DNA of 29,966 nt from CAZDKO01 sp964506075 [NCBI: uncultured bacterium] (GTDB lineage: Bacteria > CAZDME01 > JAYEMH01), in assembly GCA_964506075.1 (NCBI GenBank), contig CAZDKO010000022.1, positions 1 to 29,966 on the forward strand, given 5' to 3'. Position numbers and translations under genes: made by a program. Under the pieces are notes generated by a model. The model ran no database searches, was not told the origin of the DNA, and was given only the letters and a program-made list of their open reading frames with translations. Shown here piece by piece: positions 22,090-29,930 of the stretch (position 1 is its first letter; every line of letters starts with the position of its first letter).

Positions 22090-22168
22090 ACTCTTCTTTC
22101 TAATTTTTGGAAACCATTTATATTTTCAAGCGCCTGATTGTTACTTAAACACTTAAATATAAGCCCAT

Positions 22169-22197
22169 ATTGTATATGTTTTCTTGAGAGTTTGCAA
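22169..22197 (-). promoter_or_regulatory. Candidate promoter for the SLC13/ArsB-type gene
   Basis: TTGCAA (22192-22197) and TACAAT (22169-22174) are 17 bp apart on the minus strand, 80 bp before the ATG. Each hexamer differs from consensus by one or two bases. Confidence 0.6.
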
Positions 22198-22236
22198 GAC
22201 AATTAGGAGGGGTGTTACAAAATTTTAATGCCGGGG

Positions 22237-22992
22237 TTAAAAAAACAATAATTTAACGGCGAAAAGTATTACGGCAATAACAAATAAATTTCTGACCCAG
22301 ACATTACCTTTCTTAATAGAGAACTTTGCTCCCCAGTAAGCACCCAAAGACATGGAAACAGCTAAAGGAATACCGACGTAAAAATCAATAAGATGACTGT
22401 AATAGAAAGATATGCAAGCGGCGAGAGAAGAAAAAACGTTAAATATCTTGGTAAGAAACGCTGCCTGAAGAAAATCCAAACCGAACATTAATATCAGAAC
22501 ATAAGTTAAAATAATGATATATCCTCCGCTAAAGAATCCTCCGTAAATACCCAGGATAAAAATCAAAATCGTTCCGACAACAAATTTCATTTTAGATTTT
22601 TTTGCCATATATTGCCGAACACCTAACTCCTTATTTAAAAAGAGTGAACAGGTCATAACAACTATCATTACGGCTATTATTTTTTTAAGCACATCCTGGT
22701 TTATCACCGCTATGAAACCGGCGCCAAGCAAAGAACCCAGAACAGTAAGAATTAAAAAAACAGAAATCATTTTAATGTTTATCGGCTCAATCTTTCTTTT
22801 AAAACTTAGTGCTCCGGAAAGACTTAAGAATGTTAAGGCGAACATATTGGTAGCCACCGCATTTTTTGAATTCATTCCCAGCCAGATAAGAAACGGAACC
22901 GTTAAAAGAGACGTTCCGCCTATAGATACACTTATAATGCTGACGGCAAAACAAAAAAAGCAGGCTATTATAATATCAATGACACTCGTCAT
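22237..22992 (-). CDS. TauE/SafE (sulfite exporter) family transporter
   Basis: The 251-residue protein has eight hydrophobic helices in the two-repeat TauE/SafE layout: FAVSIISVSIGGTSLLTVPFLIWLG near residue 14 and GIYGGFFSGGYIIILTYVLI near residue 148 are the paired family motifs. Members export sulfite, sulfoacetate or other small anions; the exact substrate is rarely known. It lies 3 bp after the GDT1-like gene and is the last gene of the arsenic/thiol run. Length is normal. Confidence 0.9.
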   Translation of the reverse strand: MTSVIDIIIACFFCFAVSIISVSIGGTSLLTVPFLIWLGMNSKNAVATNMFALTFLSLSGALSFKRKIEPINIKMISVFLILTVLGSLLGAGFIAVINQDVLKKIIAVMIVVMTCSLFLNKELGVRQYMAKKSKMKFVVGTILIFILGIYGGFFSGGYIIILTYVLILMFGLDFLQAAFLTKIFNVFSSLAACISFYYSHLIDFYVGIPLAVSMSLGAYWGAKFSIKKGNVWVRNLFVIAVILFAVKLLFF

Positions 22993-22995
22993 TTT

Positions 22996-23268
22996 TTAAA
23001 GCTTTCCCGTAAACATTAATATTCCGATTATCACGAATATTAAAGCCCCGGCATACCTTATAAACTCCGGTTTAAGGTATTTTCCTAAAGTTGCTCCGAT
23101 CAATACGGAAAATAACGTTACAATTACATACGCCGATACGGAAGCCAGCCATACGGTTAAAGGTTTTCCGGATTTTGCCGTCATATTGATTCCGACCAGC
23201 TGGGTTTTATCGGCTAACTCAGCTAAAAATATGGCGCCAAAAGTAGCAAAAAATATTTTTAAATCCAT
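22996..23268 (-). CDS. Half-size GDT1/TMEM165 (UPF0016) family cation transporter
   Basis: The 90-residue protein has three membrane helices and one copy of the family motif ELADKTQL (residues 17-24; the common form is ExGDKTQ). Full-length GDT1 proteins carry two such repeats of about 90 residues; single-repeat bacterial forms act as homo- or hetero-oligomers. The family exports Mn2+ or Ca2+ in exchange for H+. Asp20 is retained, and the Gly of ExGDK is Ala here. GGAGG lies before the ATG, and it is spaced 16 bp from arsC. Confidence 0.87.
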   Translation of the reverse strand: MDLKIFFATFGAIFLAELADKTQLVGINMTAKSGKPLTVWLASVSAYVIVTLFSVLIGATLGKYLKPEFIRYAGALIFVIIGILMFTGKL

Positions 23269-23284
23269 ATTATCCTCCTTCTTC

Positions 23285-23704
23285 TTAAAATTTTTTACCC
23301 AGCCAATTTTCCAGGTGTTTTTTTATTAAATCCCTCACTCTTCTATAAACAAGCAATCTTTCTTCTTCTGTTCCCCAGGCAACCGCCGGGTCTTCCAGGT
23401 CCCAATGGATATTCTCATAAACACCGGGGAAAACCGGACAGGTCTGCCTGGCTGAACTGCAGAGAGTAATGACGTAATCAAATTTTTGCCCTGAAAATTC
23501 CTGCACGGACTTTGACCTTTGCCGTGAAATATCAATGCCGATTTCACTCATCACTTTAATCGCTAAAGGGTTAACCTGCCCGGGACTGATGCCGGCGCTA
23601 AAAACTTCAAATCTATCCCCGGCAAATTTTTTCAGGAAACCTTCAGCCATCTGGCTGCGGCAGGTGTTACCGGTACATAAAAATAAAACTCTTTTCTTTT
23701 CCAT
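23285..23704 (-). CDS. arsC: Arsenate reductase, thioredoxin-dependent (LMW-PTP fold)
   Basis: The 139-residue protein has the phosphatase-type loop [15 protein letters not shown] (C10, C15, R16) and the second and third redox cysteines C82 and C89 in [10 protein letters not shown]. These three cysteines fall at exactly the positions of Staphylococcus ArsC (10, 82, 89), which passes a disulfide from C10 to C82-C89 and then to thioredoxin. It reduces arsenate to arsenite for export by the ACR3 protein encoded 13 bp upstream. A plain tyrosine phosphatase is unlikely because of the extra cysteines. WDLEDPA near 117 is the usual acid loop. Confidence 0.95.
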   Translation of the reverse strand: MEKKRVLFLCTGNTCRSQMAEGFLKKFAGDRFEVFSAGISPGQVNPLAIKVMSEIGIDISRQRSKSVQEFSGQKFDYVITLCSSARQTCPVFPGVYENIHWDLEDPAVAWGTEEERLLVYRRVRDLIKKHLENWLGKKF

Positions 23705-23717
23705 ATAATCCTTCCTC

Positions 23718-24797
23718 CTATTTAAACCACTCTTTTGTCTTTAAACAAACCCTGACTAACATTAGCATCACCGGCACCTCTATCAACACACCTACCACTG
23801 TAGCCAAAGATGCCCCTGAAGACAATCCAAAAAGAATGGTAGATGTAGCAATAGCGACTTCAAAATGATTACTGGCTCCGATAAGCGCCGAGGGAGCGGC
23901 ATCCCGATAAGAAAGCTTAAACCGCTTAGCCATTGCATACGCCAAGGCAAAAATTAAACAGGTCTGAAAAAGAAGCGGCACAGCTATTAAAAATATTATC
24001 TGCGGTTGTTTAACAATCAACTCGCCTTTGAAAGAAAATAGCAAAACCAGCGTAATAAGCAGTGCAAAAATTGATACTGGAGTTAGATAATGGATAAATT
24101 TTTCTTCAAACCACTTAAAACCTTTCCGAATAATAATCCATTTTCGCGTCTGATATCCTAAAAAAAGCGGTAACCCCACATATATCACCACTGATAAAAT
24201 AATTGTCTGCCAGGGAATTGGCATTTTATTTACGCCCAGAAGCCAGCCGCCAAACGGAGCATAAAGAAAAAGCATCGTTAATGAATTTATTGCCACCATA
24301 ACCAGTGTATGCCCGTCGTTCCCTTTTGCTAAATGCCCCCATATAAGGACCATCGCCGTGCAGGGTGCTATCCCCAGCAGAATGCAGCCGGCAATATATG
24401 AACGGTACAGTTCAACCTGAATTCCACCTTTTATAATTTCCGTTCCGGGAAGCCAGCTTTTAAAAATTCCTCCTAAAAACAAGGTTGCAATTGCTAACAT
24501 AGTAAAAGGTTTAATGCACCAGTTAATAAACAACGTCAACAGAACCGGCTTGGGAGTTTTTCCAGCTTTAATAACTTCCTTAAAATCAATTTTAACCATA
24601 ATCGGATACATCATAAAAAAAAGACAAACAGCAATAGGAATAGATACCTGATAAATGGAAAAACCATCAAGCGTAACAGCAAAGGAAGGAAATAATTTTC
24701 CAAGGAGTATTCCGGAGATAATACACCCAATTACCCAAACAGTAAGATATTTTTCAAAAAAACTCAGGCGTCTTTCTTCGTGAATCACTCTTTCCAT
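23718..24797 (-). CDS. ACR3-family arsenite efflux permease
   Basis: The 359-residue protein has ten membrane helices in the bile/arsenite/riboflavin transporter (BART) fold. Family marks include the invariant cysteine C146 in [23 protein letters not shown] near 92 and [12 protein letters not shown] near 308 with its conserved Asn and Glu. ACR3 exports arsenite and sometimes antimonite, driven by the proton gradient. It lies 35 bp after the CcdA gene and 13 bp before arsC. Length and motifs match ACR3 rather than ArsB. Confidence 0.94.
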   Translation of the reverse strand: MERVIHEERRLSFFEKYLTVWVIGCIISGILLGKLFPSFAVTLDGFSIYQVSIPIAVCLFFMMYPIMVKIDFKEVIKAGKTPKPVLLTLFINWCIKPFTMLAIATLFLGGIFKSWLPGTEIIKGGIQVELYRSYIAGCILLGIAPCTAMVLIWGHLAKGNDGHTLVMVAINSLTMLFLYAPFGGWLLGVNKMPIPWQTIILSVVIYVGLPLFLGYQTRKWIIIRKGFKWFEEKFIHYLTPVSIFALLITLVLLFSFKGELIVKQPQIIFLIAVPLLFQTCLIFALAYAMAKRFKLSYRDAAPSALIGASNHFEVAIATSTILFGLSSGASLATVVGVLIEVPVMLMLVRVCLKTKEWFK

Positions 24798-24832
24798 ACA
24801 ATCCTATCCCCTTTAAGCTTTCGGTGAAAGAA

Positions 24833-25540
24833 TCAATGAACACTCCAGATTAAATATATCCCGCCTATAATAACAAGAAACCCGCATATTTTTTTTACGA
24901 TAATTGCTCCTTTTGATTTTTCATTCCAGTGAAGATAGTGCTGAATAACTTCGGTGAAAGTGCCGGCAAAAACAATCACCGAACAGTGACCGACGCCGTA
25001 AAAGAGCAAAAGAATTAAGCCGTAAAAAAACCGGGTGACGGATATTTTAAAAGTGACTGCTAATATTGGCGCCATATAGGCAAAAGTGCAGGGACCGAGA
25101 GCGATGCCAAAAACCAAACCCAGAAGGAAAGACGCTAAAAATCCTTTTCTTTTAACGTTGGAGGCGCATGATTTACCCAGAAACTGAATCGGCAGCACCC
25201 CCAGAAGATACAAACCCACAATAAAAAATATCGCGGCTACAAAATAATTACCCCATTTTCCGATATCACCCAGCATCCGTCCCATCAATCCGGTAATAAA
25301 TCCGATAACGGCTATGGTTATCATTATGCCCAGAGCAAAAAGTAAAGATAAGCCGAAAGCTCTTCTGGTAGGGATATTACCCTGACCATCAATAAAACCG
25401 ACAATTAAAGGGATACTGGCTAAGTGACAGGGGCTTAGTATAATACTCAATATGCCCCAGAAGAAAGCAGCCGTTAAAGCGATGAAGGGATTGGCGTCTA
25501 AAGCCCCGGATAACCAGGTAAATAACTTAAGAAACGTCAT
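24833..25540 (-). CDS. CcdA/DsbD-type transmembrane thiol-disulfide transporter
   Basis: The 235-residue protein has six to seven membrane helices. The two redox cysteines of the family are seen as ILSPCHLASIPL (C38) and ALGPCTFAYMAP (about 147), each followed by the Pro/Gly kinks typical of CcdA. CcdA carries reducing power across the membrane from cytoplasmic thioredoxin to extracytoplasmic thioredoxins. The TAATG overlap with the thioredoxin gene upstream indicates translational coupling and a dedicated partner. Cytochrome c synthesis genes are absent here, so a role in maturing or reducing exported proteins, or in metal resistance, is more likely. Confidence 0.91.
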   Translation of the reverse strand: MTFLKLFTWLSGALDANPFIALTAAFFWGILSIILSPCHLASIPLIVGFIDGQGNIPTRRAFGLSLLFALGIMITIAVIGFITGLMGRMLGDIGKWGNYFVAAIFFIVGLYLLGVLPIQFLGKSCASNVKRKGFLASFLLGLVFGIALGPCTFAYMAPILAVTFKISVTRFFYGLILLLFYGVGHCSVIVFAGTFTEVIQHYLHWNEKSKGAIIVKKICGFLVIIGGIYLIWSVH

Positions 25541-25935
25541 TATTCCACCCCGCCCTGTTTTAAAATTTCTCTAATTTCTTCCCTGGGGAAAAAACCCTGA
25601 TGGCGAAAATATTCTTTGCCGTCTTTATCAAGAAAAACCTGGGTGGGAATGGCGACGATTTTGTATTTACTTCCATATGGTCTTCCTTCTTTAGTCCAGA
25701 CGTCATAAAAAATGACCTCAACCCGGCCTTTATATTCCTCTTTTATTTCTTCAAGAACCGGCTGCATCATTTTGCAGGGAATACACTTAACGGAACCAAG
25801 TTCTATCAACGTAATTTTTATATTGTCCTGAGATAATGTCCCCTCTTCGGCAAATATACTTTGTCCTGAAACCATAATTAAAACAAAAGCCGCTAAATAA
25901 ACGCCTATTCTTGCCATTTTGCTTTGCCCCTTCAT
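25540..25935 (-). CDS. Exported thioredoxin-like protein
   Basis: The 131-residue protein has a signal segment (about 8-29, cleavage expected near IFA-EE) and a thioredoxin domain with ELGSVKCIPCKMMQPVL (C51, C54), IPTQVFLDKDGKE with the cis-proline, and a C-terminal helix. The dipeptide between the cysteines is Ile-Pro. GGAGGG lies 7 bases before the first ATG, so the first start is preferred over a second ATG at codon 7. Overlap with the CcdA gene implies it is the external acceptor of CcdA electrons. Its substrate outside the membrane is unknown. Confidence 0.9.
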   Translation of the reverse strand: MKGQSKMARIGVYLAAFVLIMVSGQSIFAEEGTLSQDNIKITLIELGSVKCIPCKMMQPVLEEIKEEYKGRVEVIFYDVWTKEGRPYGSKYKIVAIPTQVFLDKDGKEYFRHQGFFPREEIREILKQGGVE

Positions 25936-26098
25936 AATTTTCCCTCCGTATTACCAAATTATCTCTAATTCAAGACAGTTTTAAATTTTCGCGGGAAACT
26001 ATTTCTTAATCTTTCCCGTTATTACTCTAATCATATTATCTATAAATGACGTTTTAATTTTTAAACAACATTCGCCTATTTTTAATCCCCCTTTTTAA

Positions 26099-26338
26099 CT
26101 ATTCCTTCTCCTGTAACCAAGTTTTTATTTGTTCCACCGTCGGGATTCTGCCGGCTACCTTGACTTCGCCGTCAACAGCTAAGGCCGGCGTTACCATTAC
26201 GTCGTAATTCATAATTTTGTTTATATCCGTTACTTTAACGAAGTCGGCTTCTATATTCAGTTCTTGGGCCGCTTTCTGCACCATCTCATAAAGTTTTTCA
26301 CACTTTGGACAACCCATACCTAAAATTTCAACTTTCAT
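26099..26338 (-). CDS. Small thioredoxin-like redox protein (CPKC)
   Basis: The 79-residue protein is a glutaredoxin-size thioredoxin fold: MKVEILGMGCPKCEKLYEMV with C10 and C13, then VMVTPALAVDGEVKVAGRIPTVEQIKTWL. It matches the 'redox-active disulfide protein 2'/MTH895-like group, often encoded next to ArsP-type permeases. It is cytoplasmic. It starts 14 bp after the permease, with AGGAGA before the ATG. It may pass electrons to, or bind metal for, the permease, but the partner is not established. Confidence 0.9.
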   Translation of the reverse strand: MKVEILGMGCPKCEKLYEMVQKAAQELNIEADFVKVTDINKIMNYDVMVTPALAVDGEVKVAGRIPTVEQIKTWLQEKE

Positions 26339-26352
26339 TATATCTCTCCTTT

Positions 26353-27525
26353 CTACCCGGCTATAATCCCGAAAATAATACCGCTAACGGTAGCCATAAC
26401 AACTACGAGACTCACATAGACAACCGTTTTCTTAACGCCAATGACACTCTTTATTACTAACATACTGGGTAAGCTCAAAGCCGGACCGGCCAGAAGAAGA
26501 GCCAGGGCCGGACCTTTCCCCATCCCCGCGCCGATTAATCCCTGTAAAATCGGAACCTCGGTTAAAGTGGCAAAATACATAAACGCCCCGACGACGGAAG
26601 CAAAGAAATTAGCCAATAAAGAATTACCGCCCACGGCCTTTTCTATAATCCAGGAAGGGATGAAACCTTCGTTTCCCGGCCTGCCGAGAAGCAATCCGGC
26701 GGCGATGACACCAATAAGTAAAAGCGGTAAAATCTGTTTGGCGAATCCCCGGGTTGATTGAACCCATTCTTTGAGCTCATCCTTTTTGAACCATTTAATC
26801 AGAACAAATAAAAGCAACAAAGTAAAAATAGCCGTTATTATCCACTTCAGGTTATAAATTTGCACCCAGGGTCCCGTATCGGTATTTTGAGGCTTTCCCC
26901 AGTTAGCAAAAATGAGAAAACCAACCATAGAGGCAAAATATAAAGCCGTTTTCCAGAGGGGCCGGGGGTTTTTTTCTGTTTCTACTTTAAAAGAGCCGTC
27001 GGTATGCCGGGCTATTTCTTCCCGGAGAAAAACAAGATGCATTAAAAATCCTACGATGACACTGAATAAGACCGCCCCGACCGCTCTGGCTAAGCCAAGC
27101 TGCCAGCCGAGAATACGGGCGGTCATAATAATGGCCAGGATATTAATCGCCGGTCCGGAATATAAAAAAGCAATGGCCGGACCAAGACCGGCTCCCCTTT
27201 TATAAATACTGGAAAAAAGAGGTAAGACCGTACAGGAACATACCGCCAGAATCGTTCCCGATACGGAAGCGACACCATAAGAAAGTATCTTGTTTGCCTT
27301 GGAACCAAAGTATTTAATCACCGCTCCCTGAGATATAAATACCGATATGGCTCCGGCAATAAAAAAAGCCGGCACCAAACATAATAAAACGTGTTCTCTG
27401 GCATACCAGCGAACCAGCGCCAGGGCTTCAAATATCGGGTTACGAAACGGCAAGAGCTCTACCGGTAAATAAAAGCACCCCAGAAATACCGCTATTATTA
27501 ATAAAATTTTTCTGCTTTCTTTCAT
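26353..27525 (-). CDS. ArsP/DUF318-family permease
   Basis: The 390-residue membrane protein has eight or more helices. The family motif AVCSCTVLPLFSSIYKRGAGLGPAIAFLYSGPAINI (residues 95 onward, C96 and C98) is present, with an internal counterpart near 310 (TLTEVPILQGLIGAGMGKGPALALLLAGPALSLP). ArsP members export trivalent organoarsenicals; others (YraQ) have unknown substrates. Adjacent arsenic and thiol genes support metalloid export. It follows the DUF134 gene by 3 bp. A central cytoplasmic loop of about 60 residues (170-235) is normal for the family. Confidence 0.88.
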   Translation of the reverse strand: MKESRKILLIIAVFLGCFYLPVELLPFRNPIFEALALVRWYAREHVLLCLVPAFFIAGAISVFISQGAVIKYFGSKANKILSYGVASVSGTILAVCSCTVLPLFSSIYKRGAGLGPAIAFLYSGPAINILAIIMTARILGWQLGLARAVGAVLFSVIVGFLMHLVFLREEIARHTDGSFKVETEKNPRPLWKTALYFASMVGFLIFANWGKPQNTDTGPWVQIYNLKWIITAIFTLLLLFVLIKWFKKDELKEWVQSTRGFAKQILPLLLIGVIAAGLLLGRPGNEGFIPSWIIEKAVGGNSLLANFFASVVGAFMYFATLTEVPILQGLIGAGMGKGPALALLLAGPALSLPSMLVIKSVIGVKKTVVYVSLVVVMATVSGIIFGIIAG

Positions 27526-27528
27526 TAA

Positions 27529-27828
27529 TTACCTCTTTCTAATAATCTTGCAGCATCCGCCTTCAATCTTAATGGCTTTAATATTTACCAAAGCGTCGGC
27601 AATTTTCCTGTCGGCCGATTCTAAAATCCGGGAAACCGTTGAACGGTGCACCTTCATCTTTTTAGCTATCTCTTCCTGGATTAACCCTTCCAGATGAGCT
27701 AGACGCACCGCTTCAAATTCATCAAGGGTTAAAACAACTCCTTGAAGTTTATTGCCCGGTGCATATCGCGGACGGAAACAACGTTCACCGGGTTCACATT
27801 TTACCCATCTTGTTTTTTTAGGCCGCAA
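27529..27828 (-). CDS. DUF134 helix-turn-helix regulator
   Basis: The 99-residue protein opens PKKTRWVKCEPGERCFRPRYAPG, the DUF134 signature, followed by TLDEFEAVRLAHLEGLIQEEIAKKMKVHRSTVSRILESADRKIADAL, which contains a sigma-like helix-turn-helix at about 48-70. The C-terminus EGGCCKI and the N-terminal cysteines (C11, C17, C92, C93) could bind metal. Such proteins are encoded first in redox and permease operons of anaerobes and are presumed regulators. It has a near-consensus promoter with a perfect palindrome just downstream. No ArsR is present, so this is the best candidate for control of the arsenic block. Confidence 0.89.
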   Translation of the reverse strand: MRPKKTRWVKCEPGERCFRPRYAPGNKLQGVVLTLDEFEAVRLAHLEGLIQEEIAKKMKVHRSTVSRILESADRKIADALVNIKAIKIEGGCCKIIRKR

Positions 27829-27845
27829 GACAAACTCCTTCTATT

Positions 27846-27861
27846 ATGCACATTTGTGCAT
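27846..27861. promoter_or_regulatory. Palindromic candidate operator of DUF134
   Basis: ATGCACAAATGTGCAT (7-2-7, perfect) overlaps the downstream edge of the -10 and the expected transcription start. It is a likely binding site for the DUF134 protein or another dimeric regulator. Confidence 0.7.
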
Positions 27862-27888
27862 TATAAACACATAAAGATTTTTTGTCAA
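27860..27888 (-). promoter_or_regulatory. Consensus sigma70 promoter of the DUF134-permease operon
   Basis: TTGACA (27883-27888) and TATAAT (27860-27865) are 17 bp apart on the minus strand. It is a perfect hexamer match at ideal spacing, with a palindrome over the start site. Confidence 0.88.
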
Positions 27889-27930
27889 ATAATTTTTATT
27901 TTAAAAACCGAATGGAAGTAAAGAGAAAAA

Positions 27931-29064
27931 TCAAAAGATAACGTACGATGAGGCTTTTTTAAGTCTTTGTCCTTTAAGTCCTAAATCTTCAAGGCGGCTG
28001 ATTCTTCTGAATCTTCGCCGTTTAAGAATACGTTCAACCGTAATCTGACCCAGACCGGGGATACGAAGAAGATTGTATTCGTCCGCCTGATTGACGTTAA
28101 CCGGAAAAAATTCGGGATGTTTTTGCGCCCACCTCTCTTTAGGGTCAATGGTAAGAGAAAGATTGCCTCCTTTCTCAAAAGGAATTTCCTCCAGCTTAAA
28201 CCCGTATTTTCTTATTAACCAATCCACCTGATAGAGACGGTGCTCGCGCGTTAGCGTTTCCTCGTTGGTAAAATCTGATTTCTCTCCGGGAAGAGTGCTG
28301 TCTCCTGCCCCCCGCTGATAAGCACTGAAATAAATCCGACTCAGGCCGAGCCGTTTATACAATCCCCAGGAATATTTAACAAGCTCTTCATCTGTTTCTT
28401 TAGCCGCTCCCACCACAAACTGGGTGGTATGCTTCACACCGTAAAAAGGAGCTCCTTTCTCCGTCAAGCGACTTATTAATTTCATCGGCTGGATAATATC
28501 CCGTAAATAGTTTTTAGTGGTGCAGACGGTATTAAAATTTTTCTCACCGGGTGTTTCAATGTTAAGAGAAACGGCACTGGCCAGAGAAAGAGTTTCCCGG
28601 ATAGCTCCTTCGGAGGAGCCGGGAATAACTTTTAAATGAATATAACCGCGGAAACATTCCTTCCGTAATATCTGCGCTACCCGGTTAATCCGTTCCATCG
28701 TTTTATCGGCACTTCCCATCACTCCACTACTTAAGAAAAGACCACTCACTTTACCTGAGCGGTAGTAACTCCAAAAAGCCCGGACAATTTCCTCTTCTTG
28801 AAATCTTAAGCGTCTGGAATCATTTCCAAGACGTAAAGGACAATATTTACAGTTATTAACACATTCGTTGGAAAAAAGCGTCTTAAGAAGGTAGGTTGTT
28901 CCGCCGTTGGGCAGAATAACCGGATATATCCATTTGCCGTCTTTCGAACGATGCCGGTGCTCATGGTCTTGAGTCGCACAGGCACAGGCAAGGTCATACT
29001 TTGAATCCCGCGAAAGGATGGAGAGCTTTTCTTCTATATCTGGCGCTTTTTTAACCAAAACCAT
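27931..29064 (-). CDS. Radical SAM protein of the DNA modification/repair type with C-terminal HhH
   Basis: The 377-residue protein binds a [4Fe-4S] cluster through C68, C72 and C75 (NECVNNCKYCPL, CxxxCxxC) and SAM. A C-terminal helix-hairpin-helix (about 328-352, LLRIPGLGQITVERILKRRR) is a DNA-binding module. This layout matches the 'putative DNA modification/repair radical SAM' family, usually encoded with a uracil-DNA-glycosylase-like partner and therefore named for it; no such partner gene is seen beside it here. An extra conserved-looking CACAT segment lies near residue 28. AAGAGGGG precedes the ATG. A DNA lesion or base-modification reaction is inferred from the domain combination only. 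Confidence 0.87.
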   Translation of the reverse strand: MVLVKKAPDIEEKLSILSRDSKYDLACACATQDHEHRHRSKDGKWIYPVILPNGGTTYLLKTLFSNECVNNCKYCPLRLGNDSRRLRFQEEEIVRAFWSYYRSGKVSGLFLSSGVMGSADKTMERINRVAQILRKECFRGYIHLKVIPGSSEGAIRETLSLASAVSLNIETPGEKNFNTVCTTKNYLRDIIQPMKLISRLTEKGAPFYGVKHTTQFVVGAAKETDEELVKYSWGLYKRLGLSRIYFSAYQRGAGDSTLPGEKSDFTNEETLTREHRLYQVDWLIRKYGFKLEEIPFEKGGNLSLTIDPKERWAQKHPEFFPVNVNQADEYNLLRIPGLGQITVERILKRRRFRRISRLEDLGLKGQRLKKASSYVIF

Positions 29065-29107
29065 TTTAAAATTCCCCTCTTATCTCTAAACCTTTGTTCC
29101 AAACCTT

Positions 29108-29130
29108 TGTTCCAAACCCGCATTGGAACA
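29108..29130. repeat. Left 23-bp inverted palindromic repeat of the transposase element
   Basis: The sequence contains TTCCAA and TTGGAA around the loop ACCCGCA. Its exact reverse complement is found at 29848-29870, on the other side of the transposase gene. The preceding 20 bases repeat CTTTGTTCCAAAC twice. Confidence 0.85.
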
Positions 29131-29140
29131 GGTTAAAACG

Positions 29141-29803
29141 TTATTCAAAGCATAAATGCTTTATACATTCAATAGTTCTTTGATAATCGGCCTGCTCCTC
29201 AACGAATTTTTTATATTTATTTTCACTCATCTCAATAACATCCGTATATTTACAGAAACGTTCTTTTGTATCTACAATCCCTATGTATTGCCGATAAGAA
29301 GAAAAAAACCATTCATCCGGAGCGGTAATTATTCCGGCACTGAAAGGATTTAGATGAACATAACGAGTCAAATGTAATAGCTGTTCATTGTTTTCTACTA
29401 AAACACTTTTAAATCGTCCTTCCCACAGAGGTCCTTTTCTTTTATGTTTAAGATTAAAATATTTAGCATAACTTTTTAAAATTAAATTCATATACTTTGA
29501 TATACCCAAATCAGTAAGTTGCCTTAAAACTAAATGTATATGAGTAGGCATAAAACAATATGCGATTATTTGAACGCATCGCTCCTGCGTTTGCTGATTG
29601 ATGAAATCATTTATCGCGAGATCTTTAAAGCGGGAAATAAAAAATGAAAGCTTAAATGGCGGCTTTGCAACAGAATAAAATAACATTGTCTTAGTCATAC
29701 GTTCATAATCGCTTTTGGCATTAAAAATTTTAAATCCGGCTATACTTTTAGTAAATACGTGATAAACCTCACCCTGAGCAAGCATATCTTTTCTATACGG
29801 CAT
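29141..29803 (-). CDS. REP-associated tyrosine transposase (RAYT, Y1/HUH family)
   Basis: The 220-residue protein belongs to the IS200-like/REP-associated transposase group. The HUH metal site is MPTHIHLVL (H88, H90), and the catalytic tyrosine is Y112 or Y115 in LKSYAKYFN. GPLWEGRFKSVLVE and YVHLNPFSAGI are signature blocks of this family. Such enzymes cut and join single-stranded DNA at hairpins and are tied to REP elements. It is full length, so it may be active. AGGGAAG precedes the ATG at 29803. It appears to have inserted between transcription units without disturbing a gene. Confidence 0.93.
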   Translation of the reverse strand: MPYRKDMLAQGEVYHVFTKSIAGFKIFNAKSDYERMTKTMLFYSVAKPPFKLSFFISRFKDLAINDFINQQTQERCVQIIAYCFMPTHIHLVLRQLTDLGISKYMNLILKSYAKYFNLKHKRKGPLWEGRFKSVLVENNEQLLHLTRYVHLNPFSAGIITAPDEWFFSSYRQYIGIVDTKERFCKYTDVIEMSENKYKKFVEEQADYQRTIECIKHLCFE

Positions 29804-29847
29804 ACTTTATCTTCCCTATTATCTCATACTTTGTTCTAATCACGCTT

Positions 29848-29870
29848 TGTTCCAATGCGGGTTTGGAACA
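29848..29870. repeat. Right 23-bp inverted palindromic repeat of the transposase element
   Basis: It is the exact reverse complement of 29108-29130: TTCCAA-TGCGGGT-TTGGAA with the loop reversed. Preceding bases (29830-29849) carry CTTTGTTCTAA and CTTTGTTCCAA copies as on the left side. Confidence 0.85.
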
Positions 29871-29891
29871 GGTTGAATTTACCCTTTAAAG

Positions 29892-29930
29892 AAAAAAACC
29901 TTCGCTTTCAGGCGAAGGTTTTACTTTTTT
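29892..29930. terminator. Bidirectional intrinsic terminator
   Basis: AAAACCTTCGC (29895-29905) and GCGAAGGTTTT (29912-29922) form an 11-bp stem around a 6-nt loop. Minus-strand reading gives an immediate run of seven T; plus-strand reading gives TTTTACTTTTTT. It would end a minus-strand gene lying beyond the right edge. Confidence 0.8.

Larger units (their letters stand above)
29108..29870. mobile_element. RAYT-type transposase element with inverted palindromes
   Basis: A single Y1-transposase gene is bounded by two perfect 23-bp inverted copies, each itself a hairpin, and each followed by GGTT on the plus strand. This matches the arrangement of REP-associated tyrosine transposases with REP-like palindromes at both sides. 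Ends beyond the repeats and target duplications cannot be fixed. Confidence 0.75.

Noticed and set aside
21551-22156. Plus-strand 201-codon open frame
   Set aside because: It is antisense to the SLC13/ArsB-type transporter; the hydrophobic gene's complement gives a long Lys/Asn/Pro-rich frame without a recognisable domain.
25936-26098. Separate promoter before the exported thioredoxin
   Set aside because: TTGTTT with a TATAGA-like -10 and a GGGAAA/TTTCCC hairpin can be seen, but the matches are too weak to list.
26441-27205. Plus-strand frames of 106 and 97 codons
   Set aside because: They are complements of the ArsP-like permease, without ribosome sites or family motifs.
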